A stretch of DNA of 64,000 nt from assembly GCA_963823675.1 (NCBI GenBank), contig CAWGMT010000007.1, positions 682,001 through 746,000 of the forward strand, written 5' to 3'. The DNA is from CAWGMT01 sp963823675. Lineage in GTDB: Bacteria > Planctomycetota > Planctomycetia > Isosphaerales > Isosphaeraceae. Shown in pieces: positions 18,135-28,686 of this stretch. Made by a program: the position numbers and the translations under genes. The notes under the pieces were generated by a model. It had not been told where the DNA came from. It searched no databases and was given only the letters and a program-made list of their open reading frames with translations. Every line of letters begins with the position of its first letter. The stretch's first letter is position 1.

Positions 18135-21100
18135 CCCGCGTGCCAGATCGTGATGGCGCCGGAGTGGTCGGCCGCGGCCAGGCTGTTGCCGTCGGGGCTG
18201 AAGGCGACGGCATTCACCCGAGCTTTGCAGTCGGTCAGGCAGAGTAGCTCCTGGCGGGTAATGGTGTCCCACAGGCGCACGGTCCGATCCTCGCCGGCCG
18301 AAACCAGTGTCGCGCCATCCGCTGAAACAGCCAGAGAATAGACGGAGGTGTCATGTGCTGGAATCGACGCGACCTGCTGGCATCGCGCGACGTCCCACGC
18401 GGTGATCGATCCGCCGCCGTGTCCGCAGTAGAGCCGCCCTCCGTCGGGAGAGAACACGAAAGGGAAGCAATCATCGGCCGCGGTGATCGTTCGAATCTTG
18501 CCGCTTGTCGAGTCGGCGAGAACGATCCGATTCGATCTGGCGGCGGCAACGATATGCCCATCCGGGCTGAAAGCCACGCCGTTAGCCCAAAGCCCGGCGG
18601 GTTCTGGAATCGCGAGAATGGGGCTGCCATCCCGCACATTCCAGAGCCTATCCGTGTGGTCGTCGCTCGAGGAGGCGAGTACCAGACCGTCGGGACTGAA
18701 AGCGATGCCCCGGACCCTATCGGTATGGCCCTTGACGTCCAGCCTCGGGCGCCTGGTAGCCACATCCCAAAGAATGACTGGTCTTGATCGATCGAAGCTG
18801 CCGCTGGCCAGCGTCCGGCCGTCGGGCGAGAACGCGAGGGAGGTCACCAGCGATTTGTGGGCGCTGAGCGTGCCCTTCGCGCGCCCGGTCGCCGGGTCCC
18901 AGAGCCGGATCTGGTGGTCGTCGCCGCCCGAGGCTAGTGTGCGGCCGTCAGGCGAGTAACTGAGTGCCCACGCTTCCTTCGGCGTGTGCCCTGCGATCAC
19001 GACGGGCTGTCGCGGCGATCGCAGATGCCAGAGACGGACCGGACGGTTACGCGATCCGATCGCGAGCGTTGCTCCCGCCTCGGTGAAGCTCAGCCCGTAC
19101 ACGTTGCTGGCTGCGCTCAGATTGAGGCTTGCCTCCGTCTGCCCCGAGTTCAGGTCGATCAAGTCGATGCGCTTCTCGACACCGCGGAAGATCGCCAGCC
19201 GGCGGCCGTCAGGGGTAACGGCGGCGGTCTCGCCGACGGTGGCTCTGATGACCAGGTTAGGCCCTTTTTCCGGCGCGGAAGGCTGGGGAACGAGGCCGGC
19301 GCCAGCCGCTCGAGCCGTTCCCTTTCCCCCGGCGGGGGTTTTGCTCCGAAGCTCGTGGGACCGTACAGAACGATCGCTGCGCCTTCCGGCCGGACTCGGC
19401 CCAGGGCGAGACGGATGTGGTCCGCGGCACGCCGCACGTCGATCGTGCCGTCTCCCGCGTCGTGAACTGCCAGCGCGCCGTCCCGAGTGATGACCACGCC
19501 CGGCGCGTACTCAGCCGCGTCGGTTGCGAGATACGAGTGCGTCCCCGTTCCCGGGGCCGAGATCCCGTCCAGGAGATCAACAAGATATTGAAGGCGCCTG
19601 TCCCGATGTTTGGATGGCATGCTTGCGCTGGCTCGGCCCTGCGCAACCGGAAATACGCCGTCCGGTCTGATCTCCCAGGAGGCGATCGCAGGCGACAGAG
19701 AGCCTTGGAGAGACCACAGGACAGAGAGCCGCCGGTCGCCTGGCCGGAAGAAGATCGTCCAGATGCGATCGGAGGGCCCGGTGCCGTCCAAGCGGCCCCG
19801 GAGCCGGCCCGTGGGAATCTCCCAGATCTGGATTTGTTCTGGATCGCCGGCGAACGACGCCAGGGACTTTCCGTCGGGGGCGAAAATGAGCTGCCGCGCG
19901 TCTCGGGCTCCGGCAGCCAGTACAAGACGGCAGCGCGCCGTTTCGAGGTCCCACAGGCGAATCTCCCCGGTTTCATCGCCACTGGCGAGGGTACCGCCGT
20001 CGGGGGATTCAGCGAAGCAGAGAACCGCTCCGCGATGTCCGCGAAGGACATCCAGTCGCTCACGGGCAAACCGCCGAAGGTAGGAGCAGGCGAATCCCGG
20101 CTGTCCGGGTGTTCCGAGCTCGGGCTCGGGCTCGGCCTCGTCGAGCAGCCGCTGCGCCAGCTCGAAGTTACCGGCCGTCACGGCCTGTTTCGCCTCGGAG
20201 ATCCGGCGAACCGCAAGCTGCCGCCTGAGCAGCCGCGCATTCTCTTCCTTTTCCTCGACCGCGACCCGAAGTTGTTCGTTGACTCCTCGGAGCTGCTGGT
20301 TGGCTGCGCTAAGCTGCTCGTTTACCTGTCGCAGCGCCGACTCATGCCAGATCAGTCCTCCCAAACCGGCAAAAACGGCCAGCGCGGTTGCCGTCGCCAG
20401 CGCAGCCAGCGCGGGGTGCCGGCGTGTCCACTTCCAAGCACGCTCCCATGCTGGGACCGGCCGGGCCAGGATCGGCCGGCCTTCCAGGAACCGCTCCAGG
20501 TCCTCGGCCAGAGCGGCCGCGCTGGCATAACGTTGCTCGGGGCGCTTGGCCAGGCACTTCAAGCAGATGGTCTCCAGGTCGCGCGGCACGTCCGCTCGAA
20601 GATGGCGCGGCCTGGCCGGCTCGTCGGCGACGACCCGGCGCAGCGTCTCGAGCTCGCTCGCACCGGTAAACGGCGGCCGGCCGGTCAGGAGCTGATACAG
20701 GGTCGCTCCCAGACCGTAGATATCAGTCGCCGGCCCGATATCATCGTGCCGCGCCTCGGCCTGCTCGGGCGCCATGTACGACGGCGACCCGGCGCCAAGC
20801 CGGGTCCGCGTTTCGTCGCCGTCGATCTCGCGCAGCACTGCCAGGCCAAAGTCGCAGATCCGCGGAACCCACCCGATGGCGCGATCCCCATCCCACGGGT
20901 ACCGCGTGAGCAGGTCCCCGCCGGATTCGGGAGCCTGCATCAGGATGTTGGCCGGCTTGAGGTCCCGATGGAGAATTCCCCGATCGTGCATGTGCTCGAT
21001 GGCACCGGCGAGCGCTGCGACCAACCGAGCGCCGAAACGGGCCGGTGCGCCGCCTCGCGCGTCTTGCAAACATTGCTCCAGAGTCGGTCCCTCGACGAAC

Positions 21101-21474
21101 GCCGAGACGATGTAACCCACCGGCCCGATCGTACCGGTCTCGAGCAGCGGGACCAGGTTGGGATGGTCCAGCCGCGAAGCCGTGCGGGCCTCGCGGAGAA
21201 ATCGCCGCCAGCCCTGGGATTGCGCGAAAACTTCGACTCTCGGAACCTTGAGGGCGACCCGGCGCTCTAGCAGCGGGTCTTCGGCCAGGAACACGACCCC
21301 AAAGCCGCCGCGCCCGAGCTCGCTCACAATCGAAAACCGCCCGAGCTGCCGCGGCGCCCCGGGCGCTTCATCGTCGTCGGCCGGCCACACTTCGTCGAGC
21401 ACGCGCAGGCATTCCTCGACATCGCGGCTCGAGATCGAATCGATCGTTTCCTTGGATCCTTCCCCAGCGCTCAT
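18119..21474 (-). CDS. Transmembrane Ser/Thr protein kinase with WD40 propeller (one frame change)
   Basis: Eukaryotic-type kinase of about 1118 residues. ATG at 21474 follows AAAGGAAGG. The kinase domain has 'LGRGGFGVVFLAEDP', 'VALKVPR', 'ILHRDLKPANILM', 'ICDFGLAVL' and 'YMAPEQAEARHD'. A membrane segment ('ALAALATATALAVFAGLGGL') and a coiled coil ('VNEQLSAANQQLRGVNEQL') follow, then about nine WD40-like blades ('LWDPAT', 'LWDVAT', 'AWDVAR', 'LWDTIT'). One frame ends 'LPRRKKGLTW'; a missing base at the T5 run (19265-19269, + strand) restores 'GPNLVIRATVGETAAVTPDG' and the remaining blades. It presumably phosphorylates cytoplasmic targets in response to a signal sensed by the extracytoplasmic propeller. 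Confidence 0.9.
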
Positions 21475-21511
21475 GAGCCTTCCTTTAACCTCATCAGATG
21501 TGAGTTTGCCG

Positions 21512-21540
21512 ATTATGCGGCCGGCTCCGCAAACTGTCAA
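21512..21540 (-). promoter_or_regulatory. Sigma70-type promoter of the WD40 kinase gene
   Basis: On the minus strand: TTGACA (complement of 21535-21540), 17-nt spacer, CATAAT (complement of 21512-21517). The predicted start of transcription lies about 30 nt upstream of the chosen ATG, with the AAAGGAAGG ribosome site in the leader, which supports that start. The element TTGACAG ... ATAATCGGC is shared with the ECF gene promoter at 25645. Confidence 0.6.
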
Positions 21541-21614
21541 TCGCATCCAGTTGGCTAACTTTCCCGATAATTCACAATATGCGGGGAACTCTGTCATGGA
21601 TTTTGGTGTCCGAC

Positions 21615-21645
21615 CGTCCGCTTCAGACGGAATTCGGTTCTAGTG
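21615..21645 (-). promoter_or_regulatory. Shared upstream element (copy 1), CACTAGAACCGAATTC
   Basis: The 16-mer CACTAGAACCGAATTC (minus strand of 21630-21645), followed after 9 nt by CGGACG, recurs with identical spacing at 25767-25797. Both copies lie about 75-110 nt upstream of a TTGACAG-N16-ATAATCGGC promoter, one for the kinase gene and one for the ECF sigma gene. A common activator site or alternative-sigma promoter is the likely explanation. Confidence 0.45.
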
Positions 21646-21710
21646 AGTAACAGCGGTGATCGCCGGCTCGTCAGATACGACCCGCGGTTTCGCCGAGCGG
21701 ATCTCGAGCT

Positions 21711-21740
21711 TTGACAACTCCATGGTCGGGTTTCAGTTAT
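21711..21740 (+). promoter_or_regulatory. Possible promoter of the redoxin gene
   Basis: TTGACA at 21711-21716, then 18 nt, then AGTTAT (21735-21740), a weak -10. It lies about 50 nt upstream of the gene start at 21789 and is divergent from the kinase promoter. Confidence 0.3.
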
Positions 21741-21788
21741 CCACGTGGCGCGCGCAGTCAGCGCGCCGGCTTTCGGGAGTTTCCAAGG

Positions 21789-23785
21789 ATGGAGACGCCG
21801 CCGTCGAACCCTGTCCCTGCTCCCCGCGCCAGGGCCGCCCTGAAGAGCCCGCATCATCGATTACGCCGGCTGATTCCGGAGCGATCCGGGGACCGGCTGA
21901 AGCAGCGCTGGCGTGTCGACCCGGCCCCTCGCTCCTGGGCCCGGCCGACCGGCCTGTGGGTACTGGTGCTCATCGGTGTGGCGGCGGCGGCCGCCTTCTA
22001 CCACCGTAGACCCAGGACGATCGATCGCAGGCCCGGCCGCCAGATGACGAGCTTCACGCTGCTCGAGGCTCGAACCGGAAAGCCCGTCGCGCTCGACGAC
22101 TACCGCGGTCGGGCCAGGGCGATCGTCATCACATTCACCGGCATCGACTGTCCAATCGGCAATCTTTACGTTCCGCGCTTGGCCGAGCTCGCGACTTCCT
22201 ACTCTCGGCGTGGCGTCGCGTTTCTGGCCATCAACTCCAACAGCCGCGAAACGCGCGACGAGATCGCCAATCACGCTCGCGAGTATGCAATTCCATTTCC
22301 CGTCCTGCTGGATTCGGAGAATCGCGTCGCCGATCTCTATCTGGCCGAGCGCACGTGCGAGACGCTGGTGCTCGACGGCAACCTCCGCCTGTGCTACCGC
22401 GGCGCGATCGACGACCAGTATGCTCTCGGCTCTCGCCGGCAAGAACCGCTCAGGAACTACCTGGTAGTGGCGATCGAGGCCGTGCTTGGCGGCCGCGACG
22501 TCGCCGTGGCGGCGACGCAGGTCGCAGGCTGCCCGATCGGGCGGCCAGATCGGCGAGCTCGGGCGAGGATCGCCCCACTCGCCAGTGAGATTCAATCGTT
22601 GCTCGACCGGACCGAGCCGACGATCGAGGTCGGCGCCGTGACTTATGCGGCCGACGTCGCGCCGATCTTGCATCAGAAATGCGCTCCGTGCCACCGCCCC
22701 GGTGAGGCTGCGCCGTTCTCGCTCTTGACCCACCAGGACGCGACGCGGTGGGCGACATCGATCTGGGAAGTCACCAGCGCCCGCCGCATGCCGCCCTGGC
22801 AGGCCGACCCACGGTTCGGCAAATTCGCCAACGACCGCAGCCTGACTCCTCGCGATCGCGCGGTGCTGCTGGCCTGGGTCGAGCAAGACGCTCCACTCGG
22901 AGACCTCGCCAAGGCCCCGCGGCCGCCCGAGTTTCCCACCGGCTGGACCATCGGCACTCCCGACGTGGTGTTGGAAGTCGCGGAAACCTACAAGGTCAAG
23001 GCCGAGGGCATCCTGCCGCTCCAGCATTTTCGGGTGCCGACGCATTTCCAGCACGATATGTGGGTCCAAGTTGCCGAGGCCAGGCCAGGCGACCGGGCTG
23101 TCGTTCATCACGTTCTCGTCTACGTGGACGATCACGCCAAGGGGCCCGACGGCCGCCCGCTCCCAAAACGCTATTTGACCGGTTACCTCCCCGGCGACGT
23201 ACCCTCGGTCTTTCCTCCCGGAGTCGCCCGCAAGATCCCCGCCGGTTCCGAACTGACGTTCGAGGTCCACTACACCCCGATCGGGCAGGAACGTTACGAA
23301 CGCTCCGCCGTCGGCCTGATCTTCGCACGTGATCCGCCCAAGCACGAGGCGATCATCAAGGCCATCTCCCAGCATGCGCTCCGGATTCCCCCGGCGCGAA
23401 AAACCACCCGGAGCAATCGTCGTGGACATTGCCGTTCGATGCGCACCTCCTGGGTCTGATGCCCCACATGCACGTGCGAGGCATCGATTTCTCGTACAAG
23501 GCCACGTATCCCGACGGCCGCTCCGAAGTGCTCCTCTCCGTGCCCCGCTACGACTTCAACTGGCAGAACACCTACCGCCTGATCGAACCCAAGCCACTGC
23601 CCAAGGGAACGCGGATCGATTGTCTGGCCCACTACGACAACTCGGCCGGGAACCATGCCAACCCCAACCCGGCCAAATACGTTACGTGGGGCGAACAAAC
23701 CTATGAGGAAATGATGAGCGGTTATATAGACCTATTCATCGACGGCCCGATCGACGTGACGGCGCCGCCGGCGAGGGTTGAATGA
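21789..23785 (+). CDS. Membrane-anchored redoxin / cytochrome c / monooxygenase-like fusion (one frame change)
   Basis: About 665 residues from ATG 21789. Order: basic N-terminus; membrane segment ('GLWVLVLIGVAAAAAFY'); thioredoxin-fold redoxin domain with a single-Cys motif ('GIDCPIGNLYVPRLAELATS'); a haem-type motif 'CAPCHRPGEAAPFSLL'; then a region like copper type II ascorbate-dependent monooxygenases ('AVVHHVLVYVDDHA', and 'LLGLMPHMHVRGIDF' with likely Cu ligands). The first frame fails at a C5 run (23388-23392); one extra base would give 'IPPGAKNHPEQSSWTLPFDA' and join the second frame, which runs to 23785. A periplasm-facing redox protein; substrate unknown. Confidence 0.82.
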
Positions 23786-23829
23786 TCGAGCCTGGGATTC
23801 ACGGTCAGTCTTCTGGAGGCCCTCGTCTG

Positions 23830-25057
23830 ATGCAATCCGCCGACATACGCAGAGATCCGGGCCCCGCCTTTGCGCCGCGGCAGCCTCAGGCTGGGGCCGC
23901 GTCCCGGAGCTGGACGCTCTTCGTGCCCTGGCGGCGATCGCCATCATGACTTATCACCTCAGGTCGTCCTGGCTTCCCCGTGCCTGGATTGCGGTTGACC
24001 TCTTCTTCCTTCTCTCGGGGTACCTGATCACGTCGATCATCCTCAAACATGGCCGCAGCGCCGGATTTCTTGGGACATTCTATCTGCGGCGCGCTCTGCG
24101 CATCATGCCGGTTTACTTGCTCACGATCGCGGCCCTGTCGGTCTTCAGCCCTCTGTTGCCGCAGCGGTGCAATTTCGCCGGGTTGGTGTATCACTTGACC
24201 TACACTCACACGATCAACCGCTATCCAGGAATCGCAATTCCGGAGTTCAGCCCGTACTTGCTCCATACCTGGACGATCGCGGTCGAGGAGCATTTCTACC
24301 TTTTCTGGCCGCTTCTGCTGGTTTCCACCGGGCGCAGCGCGTGCTGGCGCTCGGGACGGCCATGGTGACGATCTCGGTGGTCGCGAGGTCGGCCGGCATC
24401 CACTGGTGGACGACGGTCGCCAGGCTCGACGCCCTGGCCATGGGTGGCATGCTCGCCGCGCTGCTCGCCGATCGGTGCGCGGTACTGGAACGACTCCAGT
24501 GGTATCGACGGAGCTTCGGCCTGGCGGCCGCCGGTGGGTTGGCGACCTTGATCGCGGCCGTCTTCGCGGGCGTGTTCCCGATGCACGGGCCGCCCGGTTG
24601 GGCGGGGACGACGGTGCTGGCATCAGGCGCGATGTGGTTCGGCCTGGTCGGGCTGGTCGTCACCCAGTCGGGCCATCCCGCAATGGCGCTTCTGCGGCGC
24701 CCGCGGCTCTGCTTCATGGGACAGATGAGCTACAGTGTCTATTTATATCATCTTGTTGTGTTCTGGGTTGCCCAGGATTACTGCTACAGTATCGGGCTGC
24801 ACGGCCGGCCGCTCTGGAGCGACGCGTTCCTCGTGCTAATCGTCGTCGGCCTGGCAATGCTTTCGTTCCGATATATCGAGCTGCCATTACTCCGCTTCAA
24901 GGACCGTTTTGGCTACGTCCGGCCAGGTGCGCCGGCCATAGCGACCGCGATGATTCGGCCGCACCTGACCGCGCCGGTCATGGTTCGAGCGCACCAAGTT
25001 CCTTGCGCAGACGGCCCAGGGCCCGAATCCAGATCTTGCGGGCCGCCTCGGCGCTGA
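23830..25057 (+). CDS. Acyltransferase family 3 membrane protein (OafA/YrhL-like, two frame changes)
   Basis: Multi-spanning O-acyltransferase that acylates surface glycans or lipids. ATG 23830 has GGAGG 10-15 nt upstream and opens 'MQSADIRRDPGPAFAPRQPQ'; a missing G near 23897 joins it to 'RVPELDALRALAAIAIMTYH', whose His is the expected catalytic residue of the family. The frame changes again near 24330 ('HFYLFWPLLLV' to 'RVLALGTAMVTISVVARS'). The last transmembrane segments end 'YIELPLLRFKDRFGYVRPG'. Its 3' end overlaps the convergent sigma gene by 80 nt, so the true stop may be earlier. A TTG at 23778 is a less convincing start. Confidence 0.78.
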
Positions 25058-25610
25058 TGCCGCGGCGCCGGCCGATCTCCTCGAACGTCAAACGCTGTCG
25101 CTGATGCCAGATCACCACTTCCTGATAGTGATGAGGCAGGCGCGAGAGCGCATCGATGAGCGCCGCCTCGCGTTCGCGGCGGGCCAGGTCGCTGCTGGGA
25201 GTCTCCTCACTTCCGGCCGTACGAAGCCATGCCCATTCCGGAATCGGGATCTCGCGGTGAACCTTTCGCTTCGCCGTCGTCTCGAAATGACGCCGCTTGT
25301 TGGCGATATGCCGGATCAGGATGCTTCGCAGCCAGCTTCGCCATTCCGTCCGCGAACCACCGCGATAAGTCGAGATCCGCTGCTGCGCCTGCAGGAAGGT
25401 CTCCTGGACCAGGTCGGAAGCCCCTTCCTTGGCTTGCAGCCTCGGGTCCATCTCCTCGTTGGCGACCAGGAGGAGGTAGTCGCGAAACGACATCAGAGCC
25501 CGCGCGAGCGCCGCCCGGTCGCCGCCGCGCGCGGCCGCGATCGACGCGTCCAGGTTGACGTGCGCCGATCCGCAATTCGAGCCTCCAATAGTTCCATCCT
25601 GTGAGAGCAT
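24978..25610 (-). CDS. ECF-type RNA polymerase sigma factor
   Basis: 210-residue sigma factor of the ECF class, planctomycete type. Region 2 is seen as 'ASDLVQETFLQAQQRISTYR' and 'WLRSILIRHIANKRRHF'; region 4 as 'LPHHYQEVVIWHQRQRLTFE' and 'EIGRRRGISAEAARKIWIRA' (the DNA-contacting helix-turn-helix). ATG 25610 was chosen since it lies about 30 nt after a strong promoter. No anti-sigma gene is adjacent. Its promoter region resembles that of the WD40 kinase gene 4 kb away, which suggests the two belong to one signalling unit. Confidence 0.9.
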   Translation of the reverse strand: MLSQDGTIGGSNCGSAHVNLDASIAAARGGDRAALARALMSFRDYLLLVANEEMDPRLQAKEGASDLVQETFLQAQQRISTYRGGSRTEWRSWLRSILIRHIANKRRHFETTAKRKVHREIPIPEWAWLRTAGSEETPSSDLARREREAALIDALSRLPHHYQEVVIWHQRQRLTFEEIGRRRGISAEAARKIWIRALGRLRKELGALEP

Positions 25611-25644
25611 AGACCACCCCACCGTGGACGACTTGCGACCGCCG

Positions 25645-25673
25645 ATTATCGATTGAGCCGGCCACTCTGTCAA
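25645..25673 (-). promoter_or_regulatory. Sigma70-type promoter of the ECF sigma gene
   Basis: On the minus strand: TTGACA (complement of 25668-25673), 17-nt spacer, GATAAT (complement of 25645-25650), about 30 nt before the ATG at 25610. Both hexamers are one base from or at consensus. Confidence 0.6.
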
Positions 25674-25766
25674 TCATCCAAAAGCCACGGTCATTGCTTG
25701 CCGGAAATCGCTGAACTCGCCAGATTCCCTCGCGAGGTGGCTGTTTGCCCTTTTTTGCTTGACGCG

Positions 25767-25797
25767 CGTCCGGTTTTGCGAGAATTCGGTTCTAGTG
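25767..25797 (-). promoter_or_regulatory. Shared upstream element (copy 2), CACTAGAACCGAATTC
   Basis: Identical 16-mer (minus strand of 25782-25797) plus CGGACG after 9 nt, as at 21615-21645. It lies about 109 nt upstream of the ECF gene's -35. On the plus strand the same stretch overlaps a weak TTGACG (25759-25764) that could serve the esterase gene. Confidence 0.45.
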
Positions 25798-25870
25798 GGC
25801 GACGGACTCGAGAACCGGAGTGGCCGGATACCGTACCATCATGCAATCTCGATTGAGGAGCCAAGGACGG

Positions 25871-26843
25871 ATGGAAATTTCGAAGGCGCTACAGGAACGC
25901 GACCTGGATGGTCGCATTGGCATTGGGGACGACCGTGGTCGGGGTCAAGGCCGCGCGAGCGGGTGATATCACCGGAATCGTCTCCTTCGGCGATAGTCTC
26001 TCGGAAGTGGGGAATGTCTACCTCGCCACCGGCGGCGCGACGCCCCCTGCTCCGTATTATGACGGGCATTATTCTAACGGTCCGATCTGGATCGAGTACC
26101 TGGCCGGCCAGCTCGGGGTCGCGGCGCCCACGCCGAGCCTGGCGGGGGGAACGGACAACGCCTGGGGTGGTGCAGAAACCGGTAACGGGACCTCCTTCAT
26201 GGGCACGCCCAACATCGGCTCTCAGATCAGCACGTACCTCGCCAGCAACACGCTGAGCAGCACCCAACTCATCACGATCTGGGGCGGGGCGAATGATTTT
26301 CTGAACGCTGGCCAGACCGACCCCACGGTTCCCGTCGCCAACCTCGCCACCGAGATCACAACCCTGGCCGAGGCGGGGGGCAAACTGTTCATGGTGCCCA
26401 ATCTACCCTTGCTCGGCGACATCCCCGCCACCAATACCATGGCGCAGCCGGTGCGCGACGAGCTGAACCTTCTCTCCTCCACGTTCGACACCTTGCTCCA
26501 CAACGAGCTCAACACGCTTCAGCAGAGTCTGGGAATTACCATCTATCAGCCCAACATCGAGGGCTTGTTCGAGAGCGTGCTGGCGAACCAGGCGGCGTAC
26601 GGATTCACAAACGTGACCGACTCTGCCCTGGCAGACGGCGTCACAAGCGGCCAGGGCTACCTGTTCTGGGACACGGTCCATCCCACGACGGACGCCGGTC
26701 AGATCATTGCCGACGTCGCCTTCCAGAGCATCGTTCCCGAACCCTCCTCGATGACCCTCGTCTTGATCGCCGCGGCGGTCGTGCTTTTGGCCTGGCGTCG
26801 GCGAGTTGTGAGTCGGATCGCCGCGCCCGCGGCCCAGGGATGA
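25871..26843 (+). CDS. SGNH/GDSL esterase with PEP-CTERM sorting signal (frame change after start)
   Basis: Secreted hydrolase of about 320 residues. Block I is 'IVSFGDSLSEVGNVY' (catalytic Ser), block III 'IWGGANDFLNAG', block V 'WDTVHPTTDAG' (Asp/His). The C-terminus 'VPEPSSMTLVLIAAAVVLLA' plus 'WRRR' is a PEP-CTERM signal for exosortase processing. ATG 25871 has GAGGAG upstream; removing one G right after it (25873-25874) gives 'MKFRRRYRNATWMVALALGT', a proper signal peptide that joins the main frame. Otherwise translation would have to begin at the ATG at 25908. Likely substrate: esters of surface polysaccharide or lipid. Confidence 0.85.
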
Positions 26844-27079
26844 CGGTGCGCCGAGGTTGAAGTCTCCCTGCGCGCGGCGTCGGCCAACCGTAGCGCACGC
26901 TGATCTAGAATCTTTCCGCCGAACCGATTCCCGAACCTATCCCCGTCAGACGCGGCAAGGAAGCACGCCGACGTCGCCAGGCCGGTGGGAGAAATCCCCG
27001 TCATGGATGACAAAGAGCGCCGGCCCGGACGATGCCGTCCGGGTCGACGCCCACCGGCGCGCACGAAGTACAGCCCCGT

Positions 27080-27103
27080 GTAGTCATCACGCTCCGCGTG
27101 ATG
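27080..27103. repeat. Palindromic dispersed repeat, family A
   Basis: GTAGTCATCACGCTCCGCGT followed by GATG. It lies, with the family B repeat 20 nt away, in the 338-nt gene-free gap between the convergent esterase and glmU genes; I see nothing else in 26844-27181. Confidence 0.7.
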
Positions 27104-27120
27104 GGTCACGCCGGCTCGCG

Positions 27121-27187
27121 CAGGTGTCGTAGGTCAGGCTTTCGAGCCTGAGATCAGGCATGTCAGGCTAGAAAGCCTGACCTACGC
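27121..27187. repeat. Palindromic dispersed repeat, family B
   Basis: TAGGTCAGGCTTTCGAGCCT ... GTCAGGCTAGAAAGCCTGAC form inverted arms. The right end overlaps the last codons of glmU (stop at 27182-27184), another case of a repeat abutting a gene end. Confidence 0.75.
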
Positions 27188-28458
27188 CGAGCCTCCCGGC
27201 TTCCGCTCCACCGCCCGGGCCGGCACGCCCACCACGGTCTGCCCATCGGCGACCTCTTGGTTGCGGGTCACGACCGCGTTGGCGCCGACCACGGCATCAC
27301 GGCCGATCTTGACCGGAGCGACCAGGATCGCGCCGGCCCCGATGCGGCTGCGCGCGCCGATATTGGTCTTGCTCTTGCGGTCGCCGTCGTAGTTGGCCGT
27401 GATCGCTGTCGCCCCAATATTGGCGCCCTCGCCCACTTCGGCATCGCCCAGGTAGGCCAGGTGCCGCGCGATCGTGCCCTTGCCCAGGTGCGACTGCTTG
27501 ATCTCGACGAACGCTCCGGCCTCGTACGTCGTCATCGAGGACGGTGCCGTCGCGCAGGTGCGCGAACGGCCCGATGCGGCAGTTCGAGCCGATCTTGACG
27601 GTGCCGCTGATGACGGTGTGAGGGTAGATCACCGTGTCGTTGCCGATCGACGCCCGGGCGTCGATATAAGTGGAGCGGGGCTCGACGATGGTCACACCCT
27701 CGGTCATCCAGTGGTCGAGGATCCGAGCCTGCATGATGCCCTCGGCCATGGCGAGGTGTTGCCGCGTGTTGATGCCCAGGATGTCGTCGGGGTGCAGCAC
27801 GTTGAGCGCGATCACCTTGCGCCCCATTGCCTTGAGCCGCTCGGGAGCGTCGGTCAGGTAGTATTCGCCCTGGGCGTTGCTGGTGTCGATCTGTTCGAGT
27901 GCTTCCCAGAGGCCGGGCAGCTCGAAGACATAACAGCTCGGATTGACCTCGGCGATCGCGCGCTCCTCGGGGGTGCAATCGCGCTCCTCGACGATCCGGA
28001 GAAAGCGGCCGGCCGAATCGCGCACGATCCGACCGAACCCCGTGGGATCGTCGAGCACGGCGGTGCCCAGCAGGCAGGCCGCCTGGTCGTGGTGCTGACG
28101 CGCGAACAGATCAACCAGCGGCTGGGGCCGGAGGAGCGGCTCGTCACCCACCAGGATCAGCACTGGCCCACGATATTCGCCCAGAAGCGGCCGGCAGGCC
28201 TGGGCGGCGTGGCCGGTTCCAAGCTGCTCGGTCTGACTGGCGAAAAGAATATCGGGCTCATTTGCCAGGTGGGAGCGGACCTGATCGGCCGCGTAACCGA
28301 CGACCACCACGATCGTCCGCGCCCCGGCCCCGCGCGCGGCGCTCGACCACATAGCGGATCATCGGCTGACCGCACACCTCGTGCAGGACCTTGGCCTTTG
28401 CCGACTTCATCCGCTTTCCCTGACCCGCGGCCAGGATGATCGCGACTGGTCCGTTCAT
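27182..28458 (-). CDS. glmU: Bifunctional UDP-N-acetylglucosamine pyrophosphorylase / glucosamine-1-phosphate acetyltransferase (two frame changes)
   Basis: Makes UDP-GlcNAc for cell-envelope synthesis. ATG 28458 opens the uridyltransferase domain, 'AIILAAGQGKRMKSAKAKVL', and 'HEVCGQPMIRYVVERR'. The frame shifts near 28335 and continues 'TIVVVVGYAADQVRSHLANE', 'QLGTGHAAQACRPLL', 'VLILVGDEPLL', and the start of the left-handed beta-helix. A second shift near 27525 leads to 'EAGAFVEIKQSHLGKGTIAR' and 'IGATAITANYDGDRKSKT', the acetyltransferase active-site region. All domains are present, so the two shifts in this essential gene are probably sequence errors. Confidence 0.92.
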
Positions 28459-28525
28459 CGGGTTGTTGTCTCGAGTTGCCGTGGATCGGATCCTCGTTCA
28501 TTGCCGGGCTCAGTTGAGCACGCAC

Positions 28526-28555
28526 ATCATAGATGCCGGTGCGGCCGATCGTCAA
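28526..28555 (-). promoter_or_regulatory. Promoter of glmU
   Basis: On the minus strand TTGACG (complement of 28550-28555), 18-nt spacer, TATGAT (complement of 28526-28531), about 68 nt upstream of the glmU ATG. Confidence 0.5.
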
Positions 28556-28686
28556 ACCCGCGTGCCGTCTTGTCGAGTGCAGGCATCACCGCGAACCTTG
28601 AACCGGGAGATCGAATCTGGCAGACTGAGACGGGCGCGGTGCAAAGCCGGTCGAAAATGGAGTGAACCCGAAGAGAGGCAAGACCA

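Noticed and set aside
21861..23429. 522-codon minus-strand open frame opposite the redoxin gene
   Set aside because: Shadow of the sense gene; composition is typical of antisense reading in high-GC DNA.
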